A DNA stretch of 64,000 nt, taken from positions 867,001 to 931,000 of the forward strand of contig NZ_CP029151.1 of assembly GCF_003095655.1 (NCBI RefSeq), read 5' to 3'. The notes under the pieces are model-generated. The model searched no databases and was not told where the DNA came from. It was given only the letters and a program-made list of their open reading frames with translations. The position numbers were made by a program, and so were the translations under genes. How positions within the stretch are numbered: position 1 is the first letter of the stretch; each line of letters opens with the position of its first letter. Of the stretch, positions 44,571 to 54,616 are shown in pieces. Origin of the DNA: Dokdonia sp. Dokd-P16 (GTDB lineage: Bacteria; Bacteroidota; Bacteroidia; Flavobacteriales; Flavobacteriaceae).

Positions 44571-47500
44571 TTATGCTTCTTCTGTATTACGTACCATTGT
44601 CTGGTAGAATACATTAGGTTTTGTTCCTACATGCTCGAGCAAGTGATACATACGATCATCTGTTCTAAGCGTTTCAATTTCACTCTCCTTATCGTTTATA
44701 TCTCCAAAGGCAAGAGCTCCACTTGTACAAGCGTTAGAGCAAGCTGTAGCAAACTCTCCGTCTTTTACTTTACGTCCATCACGCTTTGCATCAAGAATAG
44801 TTTTCTGTGTCATTTGAATACACATAGAACATTTCTCCATAACTCCTCGTGAACGAACTGTTACGTCTGGGTTAATTACCATACGACCAAGGTCGTTATT
44901 CATGTGGTAATCAAACTCATCATTCCCATTATATAGGAACCAGTTAAAACGACGCACTTTATATGGACAGTTATTTGCACAATATCTAGTACCTACACAA
45001 CGGTTGTACGTCATGTGGTTTTGACCTTGCTTACCGTGTGCAGATGCTGCAACCGGACAAACTGTTTCACATGGTGCGTGGTTACAGTGCTGACACATGA
45101 TAGGCTGGAAAGCAACCTGTGGGTTTGCCGCTGGATCTTCTAGCTCACCAAATCCTCCAAGAGAACCTTGATCACCACCTAAACCACTAAAATCATTTTT
45201 CTTAGTATCATCAAGCTCAAACGTCTCCTCAGAAGAGTAATATCTATCAATACGTAACCAGTGCATATCACGACTACGACGTATTTCTGACTTACCTACA
45301 ACAGGAACGTTGTTCTCTGCGTGACAAGCAATAACACAAGCACCACAACCGGTACATGCATTCAGGTCAATAGCAAGATTGAAGTGATGCCCAATAGAAC
45401 GATCAAATTCATCCCAAAGATCAACTTCTGGTGAAGTTACTTCATACTCTATATGACCTTTACTCACTTCTGGCATTACATTCCAAGAGTGCTTATCTTT
45501 TGTATTAAAGATTTCAAGTGTAGTTTCTTTTACAATATCACCACGACCCATCAATGTATTATGAAGTTGCACAGATGCAAATTCATGTACACCACCTACT
45601 TTTTCAATAGATACTTTTTGAGTTGTCTGGAAGTTCTGCATTAACGGGAATGCATTTACACCCGTTTGCATCTCCTCTTGAATTCCATTTTTACGACCAT
45701 ACCCTACTGCAAGCCCCACTGACCCTTTAGCCTGACCCGGCTGGATCATTACAGGAACATTCTCTAAGGTAACACCGTTTACAGTAACATTTGCATAATG
45801 ACCATTAAGACCACCATTTGCATTGTGACGTGCTTCTGTAAAGAATGTACTTCTATCAAACCACAATCCTTTCTCTTTGGCATCTGCCTCAGACATTGTC
45901 AAGTAGTTATCCCAAGTACAACGTGTTAACGGATCAGGCATTTCTTGCAACCAAGGGTTGTTTGCCTGTGTACCGTCACCCATTGATGTCATTGTGTACA
46001 ACGTCAATTCAAAATCACCAGTACCTTCTTGTAATGTGCTAGACAACCCAGCATCTGAAGTGATTGATGTATTTGAAGGTGTAACCGCTTTCGCGAAAGC
46101 GTTAGTCTCAACAACACCAGCTTGAACAGACTTATTAAAAGGAAGTCCAGCCGAAGTCATTGTATCCTTAAGATACTCGTAATATGTTTTATCCTCACCC
46201 ATCCAAGTCAACAAACTCTGTTGAAATTGACGTGTGTTGAAAATTTCTTTTATCGTAGGTTGCTGAAGGCTTACCTCTCCCATTTTAATCTGCACATCTC
46301 CCCAAGATTCTAGGTAATGTGGCACAGGAGCTATATGTGTAGACAAAGCTGCAGTCTCGTCTGCTCTTATAGAACAAGCAACTGAAACTTCTACCTTCTT
46401 AAGCCCTTCTGTAAATTCTGAAGCATTAGGTAAACTATATGCTGGGTTTACACCCGCCATAATAAGAGTTCCTACTTGCCCAGCATTCATATCTTTTACA
46501 AGCTGCATCATCTTGCGCGCATCTCCAGAGCGAGTCATCTTAGGCTTAGCAGTGTCCATTACAGACTTACCAGCATTAAAATCTAGCGCTATTTTCTGAG
46601 TTGCCACGTCCTGAACTCCTGTTATAAGAAGTCCGCTATCTCCAGCCGCAAGTAATGCCTTACGAGCTTGAGCAACTTTTGCCTTTATTCCTTCTGGCAA
46701 ACCAGATACAGAACCACCAGCAAGAGCTTGTACTATTAATTTTTGTTGTGATGGTGTAGATGGTACACGTACATCTGCATTTGCACCAGAAAGAGACATG
46801 TTTGCCTCAAACTGGAAATGCTTAGACATCTTTCCATTTTTAGGAACACGCTTCTTACCGTAAGCAGAATCATATCCACCACCATTCCAATCTCCTACAA
46901 AGTCTGCACCTACAGCAACTATAACATCTGCCTTAGCAAAGTCATAATCCGGTAATGCACGGAAACCGTATTTCATTTCAAAAGCATCCAAAGCAAATTG
47001 TTCCCCAGCAGCATCGTACGCTACGTGCGATACATTAGGAAACTTAACTTTAAACTCTTCTATAAGTTTATCTGTAGAAGGACTTGCAAATGTTTGCGTA
47101 AGCAACACCGCCTTCTTTCCTCCTTGAAGTGCACCTATAACACCCTTATCTATATCTGACCAAGAAACTTCTTCACCAGCAGCAGTAGGGAACTGCGCAC
47201 GATTAGTATCATACATTCCTAAAACAGATGCATGAACACGAGCATTTGCTCCAAAACCACCTTTAGCTAGATCGTTATTTTCAATCTTAATAGGGCGACC
47301 TTCACGTGTCTTTACAAGAACACTTGCAAAGTCAAAACCATCTGCAATTGTTGTTGCATAATAGTCTGCTACACCAGGAACAATTTGCTCTGGCTGCACT
47401 ACGTAAGGAACAGATTTAATAACAGGACCTTCACAAGCTGCGAGGGAAGCTGCGGCAGTAGAGAAACCTACATACTTCAAGAAATCACGACGTGTAGTTT

Positions 47501-47642
47501 CTGAAGCCTCAAGGGTTTCCTTATCACCTAAAAATTCATCTGTCGGAATTTCTTGTACAAACTCATTCTGTCTTAGCGCCTCGATAGATGAGTCCCCTTG
47601 GAGCTCATCGACACTTTTCCAGTATTTCTTGTTTGATGACAT
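44571..47642 (-). CDS. actB: Alternative complex III subunit ActB (molybdopterin-like and ferredoxin fusion)
   Basis: A 1023-residue iron-sulfur protein. The N-terminus carries a twin-arginine signal (ETTRRDFLKYVGF, Arg 51-52) followed by LAAC, a lipobox-like end at residue 70. The next part (about 75-700) is the degenerate molybdopterin-oxidoreductase-like B1 domain, which binds no Mo cofactor in known ActB. The C-terminal B2 part holds ferredoxin motifs CTGCGACVIACHAENN, CQHCNHAPCETVCPV, CVGTRYCANNCPY and CSMC...CSNACTSG, enough for four clusters. One palindrome copy encodes NAFAKAVTPS in a variable loop. Confidence 0.95.
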   Translation of the reverse strand: MSSNKKYWKSVDELQGDSSIEALRQNEFVQEIPTDEFLGDKETLEASETTRRDFLKYVGFSTAAASLAACEGPVIKSVPYVVQPEQIVPGVADYYATTIADGFDFASVLVKTREGRPIKIENNDLAKGGFGANARVHASVLGMYDTNRAQFPTAAGEEVSWSDIDKGVIGALQGGKKAVLLTQTFASPSTDKLIEEFKVKFPNVSHVAYDAAGEQFALDAFEMKYGFRALPDYDFAKADVIVAVGADFVGDWNGGGYDSAYGKKRVPKNGKMSKHFQFEANMSLSGANADVRVPSTPSQQKLIVQALAGGSVSGLPEGIKAKVAQARKALLAAGDSGLLITGVQDVATQKIALDFNAGKSVMDTAKPKMTRSGDARKMMQLVKDMNAGQVGTLIMAGVNPAYSLPNASEFTEGLKKVEVSVACSIRADETAALSTHIAPVPHYLESWGDVQIKMGEVSLQQPTIKEIFNTRQFQQSLLTWMGEDKTYYEYLKDTMTSAGLPFNKSVQAGVVETNAFAKAVTPSNTSITSDAGLSSTLQEGTGDFELTLYTMTSMGDGTQANNPWLQEMPDPLTRCTWDNYLTMSEADAKEKGLWFDRSTFFTEARHNANGGLNGHYANVTVNGVTLENVPVMIQPGQAKGSVGLAVGYGRKNGIQEEMQTGVNAFPLMQNFQTTQKVSIEKVGGVHEFASVQLHNTLMGRGDIVKETTLEIFNTKDKHSWNVMPEVSKGHIEYEVTSPEVDLWDEFDRSIGHHFNLAIDLNACTGCGACVIACHAENNVPVVGKSEIRRSRDMHWLRIDRYYSSEETFELDDTKKNDFSGLGGDQGSLGGFGELEDPAANPQVAFQPIMCQHCNHAPCETVCPVAASAHGKQGQNHMTYNRCVGTRYCANNCPYKVRRFNWFLYNGNDEFDYHMNNDLGRMVINPDVTVRSRGVMEKCSMCIQMTQKTILDAKRDGRKVKDGEFATACSNACTSGALAFGDINDKESEIETLRTDDRMYHLLEHVGTKPNVFYQTMVRNTEEA
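46086..46101. repeat. Dispersed palindrome copy inside coding sequence (AFAKA frame)
   Basis: Perfect CGCTTTCGCGAAAGCG within actB, read as NAFAKAV. Confidence 0.9.
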
Positions 47643-47737
47643 ATACTTAATTTATTAATTGTGATCTTCTTTAGATCGATAATTCGTTTCGGTTAACATA
47701 CACACCCTATAAGGATGTGATTCGCACTCGCACTATA

Positions 47738-49030
47738 CTAGTAGTGACACTTACCACATTCTAGACCACCCATTTGAGCAGCAGTTACTTTCTCAACACC
47801 ATACTTCTTTGCAAGTTGCTCGTGAATCTCTGTGTAATACTCATTACCTTCAATCTTCACATTAGTCTCACGGTGACAGTTAATACACCATCCCATTGTA
47901 AGGGGAGCATGTTGATACATAACTTCCATCTCCTCTACAGGACCGTGACATTTCTGACACTCAATTCCTGCAACACTTACGTGCTGAGAGTGATTAAAGT
48001 ATGCAAAGTCTGGAAGGTTATGAATACGAACCCACTCTACAGCTTGAGTTTCCCCAGTGTAAGATTGTGTTGACTCATCCCAACCTACAGCTTTATAAAG
48101 CTTTTGAATTTCTTTATCGTAAAACTCCTTAGAGTAATCCTCAGTAACAGATGTAAACTCAGACTCAGGTCCCGCAACTTCTGCGATAGACTTGTGACAG
48201 TTCATACAGATGTTTAATGAAGGTATCCCCGAGTGCTTAGACACACGTGCAGATGAGTGACAATATTTACACTCGATTGCATTTTCACCTGCGTGAATTC
48301 TGTGTGAATAATGAATAGGCTGCACTGGCATATAACCCTGATCAACCCCTATTTGAGACATCCACCCATATGCAAAATACGCACTACCTAACAAAAGGAA
48401 GATTACTGAAACAAGTACTAAGAATTGATTTTCAACAAATGCTTTCCAAATAGGCTTGCGTTTCTCTTCTGCTTTCAATTCGATCCCTTGAGCCGACGCA
48501 AACTTATTAAGCGTGTTGTTTACTAAAAACAATACAGCAATAAGAAGCAACAGTACAAATCCAAGAATTGCAAGAATCAAGTTATTTGAAACTCCACCAC
48601 CTTGTTTAACATCAACAGGCCCATCAACAATAACAGGAGGAGCAGGCTTTGGAGTATCCGTATAGGCGAGGATGTTATCTATATCTGCATTAGACAACGC
48701 AGGAAAAGAGTTCATCACTTTATTTCCGTTTTCCTCGTACACTTTTACAGCAAGTGCATCTCCAGATTTGATAAGTCCTTGGCTATTTTTAATCCACTTG
48801 TACAACCACTCACGGTCATACTTCTCAGAAACCTGATGAAGTAATGGACCCGTCATAGGCTTATACAGTTTATGACAAGCAGCACAATTTGCCTTGAATA
48901 AAGCTTCACCAGCCTTAGCATCAGCAGCAGGAGCGTCTTGCGCAAAAAGAGAACTAGAAAGTGTAAGAATCACCACCACGGCTAGGGTAAGGACTCTTGA
49001 GAATGAATTTTGGCGTTTAACCTGTATCAT
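47738..49030 (-). CDS. actA: Alternative complex III subunit ActA (multiheme cytochrome c)
   Basis: A 430-residue cytochrome with a signal peptide (about 1-30), an N-terminal monoheme domain (CAACH at 49-53), two membrane helices (about 150-174 and 202-224), and a C-terminal multiheme region with CKYCH, CMNCH, CQKCH, CINCH and a last CGKCH, giving six heme c motifs in total. It is the first gene of the operon actABCDEF-coxB-coxA; actB follows after 95 bases. It collects electrons from the iron-sulfur clusters of ActB. Confidence 0.95.
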   Translation of the reverse strand: MIQVKRQNSFSRVLTLAVVVILTLSSSLFAQDAPAADAKAGEALFKANCAACHKLYKPMTGPLLHQVSEKYDREWLYKWIKNSQGLIKSGDALAVKVYEENGNKVMNSFPALSNADIDNILAYTDTPKPAPPVIVDGPVDVKQGGGVSNNLILAILGFVLLLLIAVLFLVNNTLNKFASAQGIELKAEEKRKPIWKAFVENQFLVLVSVIFLLLGSAYFAYGWMSQIGVDQGYMPVQPIHYSHRIHAGENAIECKYCHSSARVSKHSGIPSLNICMNCHKSIAEVAGPESEFTSVTEDYSKEFYDKEIQKLYKAVGWDESTQSYTGETQAVEWVRIHNLPDFAYFNHSQHVSVAGIECQKCHGPVEEMEVMYQHAPLTMGWCINCHRETNVKIEGNEYYTEIHEQLAKKYGVEKVTAAQMGGLECGKCHY

Positions 49031-49121
49031 ATTAATATTGAATTAGCTTCAAAAAGATGGCACGATTTTTAGACAAATAATGTTGTTAAGAGCCTGTTAA
49101 TCTCGCACGCAAAATGGTTAG

Positions 49122-49151
49122 CAAAAATACTACACAAACTGCATTCTCAAA
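49122..49151 (-). promoter_or_regulatory. Promoter of the act-cox operon
   Basis: The minus strand reads TTTG (49151-49148), an 18-base spacer and TATTTTTG (49129-49122), a full consensus match. The ATG of actA at 49030 lies 92 bases on, so the operon has a leader of about 85 bases. Confidence 0.72.
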
Positions 49152-49205
49152 GACACCTTACACGGGTTCTTATTAATTTATAACAGTTCTAAATAATAAT
49201 TTTAA

Positions 49206-49234
49206 TTTGTTTAAGTTTTAATCTTTTACCTTTA
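49206..49234 (+). promoter_or_regulatory. Promoter of the SPOR-domain gene
   Basis: TTTG (49206-49209), a 17-base spacer and TACCTTTA (49227-49234), 17 bases before the ATG. One base off the -7 consensus. Confidence 0.55.
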
Positions 49235-49251
49235 CAAAAAATAAAACAATT

Positions 49252-49647
49252 ATGAACGGCATTACGTTTAAAAACATACAATTAACACTAGCCGCCGCTG
49301 TGTTTTCATTCGCTTTCGCGAAAGCACAAACCGCACAATCCACTATAAATCAAGATGAAAGAATTACAGAACTTCTTGATTTGAAAAGCAGTCTGGAAAA
49401 GGAAGGGAAGCTAACAGATAGATATAAAATTCAACTCTATTCTGGAAGCTTAAATACAGCAAGCTCAACATTAAAAAAGTATAGAAATCGCGTAGGGACA
49501 TGGTCTTCGTCTATAAAACACGAAACCCCTAACTACAAAGTATGGATAGGGAGTTTTAGAAACAGACGTGAGGCAGACAGAGCTCTTATGGAAATCAAGA
49601 AAGACTTTCCAAGCGCTTTCATTTTTAAACCAGATGGTCGCGACTAA
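49252..49647 (+). CDS. SPOR-domain secreted protein
   Basis: A 131-residue protein with a signal peptide whose end is encoded by a palindrome copy (SFAFAKAQ), a short linker, and a C-terminal SPOR-type domain (about residues 55-129; YKIQLYSGSLNTASSTLKKYR, then YKVWIGSFRNRREADRAL). SPOR domains bind denuded peptidoglycan and are usual in cell-division and wall-remodelling proteins. This one is free-standing and periplasmic. It is divergent from the act-cox operon and ends in its own terminator. Confidence 0.85.
   Translation: MNGITFKNIQLTLAAAVFSFAFAKAQTAQSTINQDERITELLDLKSSLEKEGKLTDRYKIQLYSGSLNTASSTLKKYRNRVGTWSSSIKHETPNYKVWIGSFRNRREADRALMEIKKDFPSAFIFKPDGRD
49311..49325. repeat. Dispersed palindrome copy inside coding sequence (AFAKA frame)
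   Basis: CGCTTTCGCGAAAGC at the signal-peptide end of the SPOR protein, read as FAFAKAQ. Same position type as the copy at 8527-8542. Confidence 0.9.
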
Positions 49648-49670
49648 TCAATCACAACATCAATTATACA

Positions 49671-49705
49671 CCCTTATCAACTTAACTGTTTTTAAGGGTT
49701 TTTTT
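49671..49705 (+). terminator. Terminator of the SPOR gene
   Basis: Stem CCCTTA / TAAGGG with a 16-base loop and seven T, 24 bases after the stop. Confidence 0.7.
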
Positions 49706-49714
49706 ATGCTCAGT

Positions 49715-49882
49715 TCAGAAAACATAGTTCTCTCCAGTAAAACGCATTAGAAAGTGCTCATAAAGACCAAATCGCATCAACCACAACTTCACCAACAGCT
49801 CAACCTGAGCCTCAGCAAAATCTACTAGTGCAATCAAACAACTACCCTTAATTGAGATAACGAAAGACAGCACAAGCAACAT
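49715..49882 (-). CDS. Putative small protein of 55 residues, unrecognised
   Basis: An ATG at 49882 opens a 55-codon frame ending at TGA 49717-49715 in what otherwise looks like a 327-base spacer. The peptide begins MLLVLSFVISIKGSCLIALV, hydrophobic for about 20 residues, and continues amphipathic with VELLVKLWLMRFGLYEHF and MRFTGENYVF. The composition looks protein-like rather than random, with no rare-codon runs. It lies just downstream of the infB terminator and a palindrome copy, on the same strand as infB. There is no family match I know and no obvious own terminator. It could be a real membrane-associated small protein or a remnant. Confidence 0.4.
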   Translation of the reverse strand: MLLVLSFVISIKGSCLIALVDFAEAQVELLVKLWLMRFGLYEHFLMRFTGENYVF

Positions 49883-49900
49883 TATAATTAGCCTGTAATA

Positions 49901-49914
49901 CTTTCGCGAAAGCG
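49901..49914. repeat. Dispersed palindrome copy CTTTCGCGAAAGCG
   Basis: Intergenic copy between the infB terminator and the 55-codon frame. Confidence 0.88.
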
Positions 49915-49921
49915 CATAAAA

Positions 49922-49951
49922 AAATCGCTTAAGATTGCTCCTAAGCGATTT
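49922..49951 (-). terminator. Terminator of the rimP-nusA-infB operon
   Basis: Stem AAATCGCTTA / TAAGCGATTT with a 10-base loop and a T-run on the minus strand, 24 bases after the infB stop. Confidence 0.88.
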
Positions 49952-49974
49952 ATATAATTAAGTACTCTGTGATG

Positions 49975-52794
49975 CTATTTAAGCTTCTTCTTTACAGCTA
50001 CTTCTTGGAATGCTTCAATTACATCATCAATTTTAATATCGTTGTAATTTTTAATCTGCATACCACAGTCATAACCTTTTGCTACTTCCTTAACATCATC
50101 CTTAAATCGTTTTAAGGCAGCAAGTGTACCAGTATAAACTACTACACTATCACGGATAAGACGAATATTAGAGTTTCTAAAGATTTTACCACTCATAACC
50201 ATACAACCTGCGATTGTACCCACTTTAGATATCTTAAATGTCTCACGAATCTCTGCAGTACCAGTTATCTCTTCTCTCATCTCTGGAGAAAGCATACCTT
50301 CCATTGCATCCTTAAGATCATTTATCGCATCATAGATAATTGAGTATGTACGGATATCGATTTCTTCTTTATCTGCAACTTGTCTCGCATTACCTGCTGG
50401 ACGAACATTAAATCCTATGATTATCGCATCTGATGCAGAAGCTAGTAACACATCACTCTCTGTAATGGCACCAACACCTTTATGTATAATGTTTACTGCT
50501 ATTTCCTCTGTAGATAATTTCTGGAAACTATCTGTAAGTGCTTCAACAGATCCGTCCACATCTCCCTTAAGGATAATATTAAGCTCCTTAAAGTCTCCTA
50601 ATGCGATACGACGACCTATTTCATCAAGTGTGATATGACGCTGTGTACGCACATTTTGCTCACGCTGTAATTGCGTACGCTTTGTTGCAATATCTTTTGC
50701 TTCACGCTCATCTGACATCACAACAAACTTATCACCAGCCTGAGGAGCTCCATCAAGTCCTAACACTGAAACTGGAGTAGATGGACCCGCTTTTTTAATT
50801 TTCTTACCGCGCTCATCATGCATTGCCTTCACCTTTCCAGATGTTGTACCGGCCAATACATAATCACCTACCGAAAGCGTACCTGCCTGCACAAGAATAG
50901 TAGATACATATCCACGTCCTTTATCAAGGAAAGCTTCAACTACAGTTCCATTTGCATTTCTATTAGGGTTTGCTTTAAGTTCGAGCAGCTCCGCTTCAAG
51001 TAATACTTTTTCAAGTAATTCTTTTACACCCGTTCCTTTCTTTGCAGAAATTTCTTGTGATTGAATTTTACCTCCCCAATCTTCTACTAGAAGATTCATT
51101 TGAGCTAGTCCTTCTTTTATTTTCTCTGGATTTGCTGCTGGTAAGTCTATCTTGTTAATTGCAAAAACAATAGGTACTCCCGCCGCTTGTGCGTGAGAAA
51201 TTGCCTCTTTCGTTTGTGGCATTATACTATCATCTGCTGCAACTACGATTACTGCAATATCAGTAACCTGAGCACCACGTGCACGCATTGCCGTAAAGGC
51301 TTCGTGACCAGGTGTATCTAAGAATGCTACTTTCTTACCATTTTCAAGTTGCACACCATAAGCACCAATGTGCTGTGTGATTCCTCCACTCTCACCTGCA
51401 ATAACGTTTTCTTCACGTATGTAATCCAGTAAAGATGTTTTACCATGATCTACGTGACCCATTACAGTTACAATAGGAGCTCTTTCTACAAGATCTTCTG
51501 GTAGGTCAACTACCTCTTCAATAGAATCCTCAATGTCTGCATTTACAAATTCTACTGTATATCCAAACTCATCTGCAACAATAGAAATAGTTTCTGCATC
51601 AAGACGCTGGTTCATTGTTACCATCATACCGAGTGACATACACGCAGATATAATTTGAGTAACACCTACATCCATCATGGTAGCAACTTCACTCACCGTA
51701 ACAAACTCTGTTACTTTAAGGATTTTGCTCTCAATATCCTGCTGTGCCTGATCATCTTCTGTCTTCTGACGGTGTTGATCACGTTTATCACGACGATATT
51801 TTGCTCCTTTTCCTTTGCTTGACTTTCCTTGAAGTTTTTCAAGAGTCTCACGAATTTGCTTTTGTACTTCTTCTTCAGTAGGCTCTGCTTTTACAACACG
51901 ACCTCTACCTTTACCAGCGTTATTTCCGCCACGAGAATTATTACCTCCACGCGTATTATTTCCACCGGGTTTTGAACCACCTGTAGTAGTTCCCGGTTTT
52001 GTAATACGACGACGACGTTTTTTCTTATCGTCTGAAGCAGATGATTTTTTCTCAGGCTTCTTAAACTTAGAAAGGTCTATCTTCTGTCCTGTAAAGTTAG
52101 GACCGTTAAGTTTTTTATAATCCGTTTTGAGAACTTCGTCCCCTAAACGCACTTCTTTCTCCTCTTTCTTAGCTTTAGGATCTGCAGGTTTTGCTTCTTC
52201 CTTTTTTACAGCTGGAGTTTCCTTTTTCTCAGGGGCTTTTGCTTTGACTTCAGATTTAACCTCTTCTTTCTTAGTCTCAACCACTGGAGATGGAGTTTCC
52301 TTAACCTCAGACTTAGGAGTTGCAGCTGGATCAGCTTTCACCTCTTTTACAGGCTTCACTTCCTGCTTTGGCTTAATCTCCTCTGCAGTTTCTTTTTTAG
52401 CTTCCTTACGGTCTGCTAAATTTCCTGCTGGCTTACTAAGATCAATTTTACCCACTTGCTTTGGCCCATTAAGCTGTGCTTTAGCTTTAACGACCTCCTG
52501 CTTTTTAGGCGCCTCGGCTTTTGCCTCAGCTTTTGCTTCGATCTCAACTTCTCGAGCGGCGCGCAGTGCCTCCTTCTCTTTCTCTTTTGCTTCGGCAACT
52601 TCCTTAGAAGCTACTTTCTTATTGGCATCCGTTTGAAACTCACCCGAAAGCACCTCGTAAACCTCCGTAGTGATTTTCGTAGTCGGACGCGCCTCTATCT
52701 CGATACCTTTGGTTCCTAAGAACTCAACGGCACGATCTAGAGAAATGTTCATTTCTCGTAATACCTTGTTTAATCGCATTGTTGCTGCTGCCAT
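49975..52794 (-). CDS. infB: Translation initiation factor IF-2
   Basis: A 939-residue GTPase that brings fMet-tRNA to the 30S subunit. It has an IF2_N domain at the start, a long Lys/Glu/Ala/Pro-rich linker (about residues 70-250), a Gly/Asn/Arg-rich patch ([16 protein letters not shown], about 270-300), then the G domain ([21 protein letters not shown]) and domains II-IV to the C-terminus. The length is normal for Bacteroidetes IF-2. It is the last gene of the rimP-nusA-infB operon, 52 bases after nusA. Confidence 0.97.
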   Translation of the reverse strand: MAAATMRLNKVLREMNISLDRAVEFLGTKGIEIEARPTTKITTEVYEVLSGEFQTDANKKVASKEVAEAKEKEKEALRAAREVEIEAKAEAKAEAPKKQEVVKAKAQLNGPKQVGKIDLSKPAGNLADRKEAKKETAEEIKPKQEVKPVKEVKADPAATPKSEVKETPSPVVETKKEEVKSEVKAKAPEKKETPAVKKEEAKPADPKAKKEEKEVRLGDEVLKTDYKKLNGPNFTGQKIDLSKFKKPEKKSSASDDKKKRRRRITKPGTTTGGSKPGGNNTRGGNNSRGGNNAGKGRGRVVKAEPTEEEVQKQIRETLEKLQGKSSKGKGAKYRRDKRDQHRQKTEDDQAQQDIESKILKVTEFVTVSEVATMMDVGVTQIISACMSLGMMVTMNQRLDAETISIVADEFGYTVEFVNADIEDSIEEVVDLPEDLVERAPIVTVMGHVDHGKTSLLDYIREENVIAGESGGITQHIGAYGVQLENGKKVAFLDTPGHEAFTAMRARGAQVTDIAVIVVAADDSIMPQTKEAISHAQAAGVPIVFAINKIDLPAANPEKIKEGLAQMNLLVEDWGGKIQSQEISAKKGTGVKELLEKVLLEAELLELKANPNRNANGTVVEAFLDKGRGYVSTILVQAGTLSVGDYVLAGTTSGKVKAMHDERGKKIKKAGPSTPVSVLGLDGAPQAGDKFVVMSDEREAKDIATKRTQLQREQNVRTQRHITLDEIGRRIALGDFKELNIILKGDVDGSVEALTDSFQKLSTEEIAVNIIHKGVGAITESDVLLASASDAIIIGFNVRPAGNARQVADKEEIDIRTYSIIYDAINDLKDAMEGMLSPEMREEITGTAEIRETFKISKVGTIAGCMVMSGKIFRNSNIRLIRDSVVVYTGTLAALKRFKDDVKEVAKGYDCGMQIKNYNDIKIDDVIEAFQEVAVKKKLK

Positions 52795-52846
52795 AAACTG
52801 CTCTAAATTTTATTCTTAACCTACTTACTTCCGCTTGTAGGGTACT

Positions 52847-54079
52847 CTATTCTTCAAATTCTGCCTTGAGGATTCTCATCACATCAAGAACTGTTTCTTC
52901 TTCTAAATCTGTACGACGTACTAGATCTTCTGCATCTTGCTCTAATACGCTTCTTGCGGTATCAAGACCAATTTTCGCGAAAGCTTCAATCACCCACGCT
53001 TCTATCTCATCTGAAAATTCTGTAAGCTCAACGTCTTCCTCTACACCTTCTCTGTAAACGTCAATCTCATATCCAGTAAGCTGTCCGGCCAAACGAATGT
53101 TATGACCACCGCGACCTATAGCCTTACTCACCTCTTCAGGTTTAAGAACTGCTTGTGCGGTTTTATTTTCCTCATTAATCTTAATACTTGTAATACGCGC
53201 AGGGCTTAAAGCTCTAGTAATATACAAGTTAAGGTTTGTTGTGTAATTTATTACATCAATATTCTCATTTCCTAACTCACGTACAATACCATGAATACGA
53301 GAACCCTTCATACCTACACAGGCTCCTACTGGATCAATACGATCATCATAAGAGTCTACTGCTACTTTTGCCTTCTCCCCTGGTATACGCACAACATTCT
53401 TGACAGTAATTAGACCGTCAAAAACTTCTGGTATTTCAGACTCAAATAATTTTTCTAAGAACAATGGAGATGTACGAGACATAACAATTGAAGGTTTATT
53501 TCCCTTCAACTCTACGCTTTCGATTACTCCACGTACATTTTCTCCTTTACGGAAAAAATCTGAAGGAATCTGACGATCTTTTGGTAAGATAATCTCGTTT
53601 CCGTCATCATCAAGTAAAATGATCGCTCTATGTCTAATATGGTGCACCTCTGCAGTATACAACTCACCTTCAAGCTCTTTAAATTGCTTGTAAATGTTAG
53701 TATTATCATGCTCATGAATCTTGCTAATTAAATTTTGACGCAATGCCAAAATAGAACGTCGACCTAAGTCAAAAAGCTTCACCTCTTCAGAAACATCTTC
53801 TCCTACTTCAAAATCTTCCTCAATCTTGCGAGCATTAGTTAATGAAATCTCTTCATTATCATCTTCAACCTCACCATCTGCCACAACCACACGGTTACGC
53901 CAGATTTCAAGATCTCCTTTATCAGGATTTATAATAATATCAAAGTTATCATCACTACCAAAACGTCTCTTTAACGTACTTCTGAACACCTCTTCTAAGA
54001 TGGCCATTAAGGTTACACGATCTATTAATTTATCGTCCTTGAATTCTGAAAAAGAATCGATTAACGCTAAATTCTCCAT
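52847..54079 (-). CDS. nusA: Transcription termination/antitermination protein NusA
   Basis: A 410-residue NusA with an N-terminal RNA polymerase-binding domain (about 1-125), an S1 domain (about 135-200, YTAEVHHIRHRAIILL) and two KH domains (VGACVGMKGSRIHGIVRELG and EVSKAIGRGGHNIRLAGQL). It lacks the acidic C-terminal repeats found in Escherichia coli, as is usual in Bacteroidetes. It modulates pausing, termination and antitermination. It lies 11 bases after rimP. A palindrome copy gives EAFAKIGLD in the C-terminal part. Confidence 0.96.
   Translation of the reverse strand: MENLALIDSFSEFKDDKLIDRVTLMAILEEVFRSTLKRRFGSDDNFDIIINPDKGDLEIWRNRVVVADGEVEDDNEEISLTNARKIEEDFEVGEDVSEEVKLFDLGRRSILALRQNLISKIHEHDNTNIYKQFKELEGELYTAEVHHIRHRAIILLDDDGNEIILPKDRQIPSDFFRKGENVRGVIESVELKGNKPSIVMSRTSPLFLEKLFESEIPEVFDGLITVKNVVRIPGEKAKVAVDSYDDRIDPVGACVGMKGSRIHGIVRELGNENIDVINYTTNLNLYITRALSPARITSIKINEENKTAQAVLKPEEVSKAIGRGGHNIRLAGQLTGYEIDVYREGVEEDVELTEFSDEIEAWVIEAFAKIGLDTARSVLEQDAEDLVRRTDLEEETVLDVMRILKAEFEE
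52972..52984. repeat. Dispersed palindrome copy inside coding sequence (AFAK frame)
   Basis: TTTTCGCGAAAGC in nusA, read on the minus strand as EAFAKIG; the exact 10-base core is kept. Confidence 0.85.
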
Positions 54080-54090
54080 ATCAACATTTG

Positions 54091-54555
54091 TTAAAATTTA
54101 ATCATCACTTTTGCTTGAACTATCTCATTGTAAGGGAATGTTTCTATCTTTTCGACAGTTACTTTTCCTTTACCTACAGGCTTAGGCTCTCTTGTTTTCC
54201 AAGTAAGCGTAATCTCTGCATCTGTCGCCTCGGTCATCAATCCTTCGATTTTCTCACCATCCTGCGTCTTCACTTCTAGGTGTCTACCTATATTCTTTTT
54301 GTACTGTCTCGGAATTTCCAAAGGGCTCGTTGCGCCAGCAGACATCACTTCTAATGAGAAGTCTTCTTCCTCACGATCTAAGTTATGTTCTACCTTACGA
54401 CTCACCGCCATGCAATCCTCAACTGTCACACCACTATCACCGTCTATAATGATTTTAACCTCGTTATTCCCTTGAATATCAAGACTAATCAAAAATAAAC
54501 TTGGATTCTCATCCAGTGCTTCTTGTAGTAAATTGGTTACTTTTTCCTTCAACAT
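54091..54555 (-). CDS. rimP: Ribosome maturation factor RimP
   Basis: A 154-residue protein required for 30S subunit maturation. It has the RimP pattern: an N-terminal alpha-beta domain with DGDSGVTVEDCMAVSRKVEHNLD, then the motif LEVMSAGATSPL (family consensus LEVSSPGxxRPL) and an Sm-like C-terminal domain. First gene of the rimP-nusA-infB operon, as in most bacteria. A terminator-like hairpin lies 15 bases before its ATG. Confidence 0.93.
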   Translation of the reverse strand: MLKEKVTNLLQEALDENPSLFLISLDIQGNNEVKIIIDGDSGVTVEDCMAVSRKVEHNLDREEEDFSLEVMSAGATSPLEIPRQYKKNIGRHLEVKTQDGEKIEGLMTEATDAEITLTWKTREPKPVGKGKVTVEKIETFPYNEIVQAKVMIKF

Positions 54556-54565
54556 ATAAGCCTAT

Positions 54566-54590
54566 AAAAAGAGGGGACCGCTGTCCCCTC
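54566..54590 (-). promoter_or_regulatory. Terminator-like hairpin in the rimP-nusA-infB leader (possible attenuator)
   Basis: A GC-rich perfect 8-bp stem GAGGGGAC / GTCCCCTC with loop CGCT is followed on the minus strand by TTTTT. It lies between the putative promoter at 54617-54624 and the rimP ATG, so it would be transcribed as part of the leader and could stop transcription early. NusA autoregulates the homologous operon in Escherichia coli; control here is inference. Confidence 0.6.
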
Positions 54591-54616
54591 TGTATTCACT
54601 TCGTCTTTCAACGGTG

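Noticed and set aside
52127-52636. Plus-strand 169-codon frame opposite infB
   Set aside because: Antisense of the Lys/Glu/Ala-rich linker of IF-2. Composition is explained by the repeats on the other strand.
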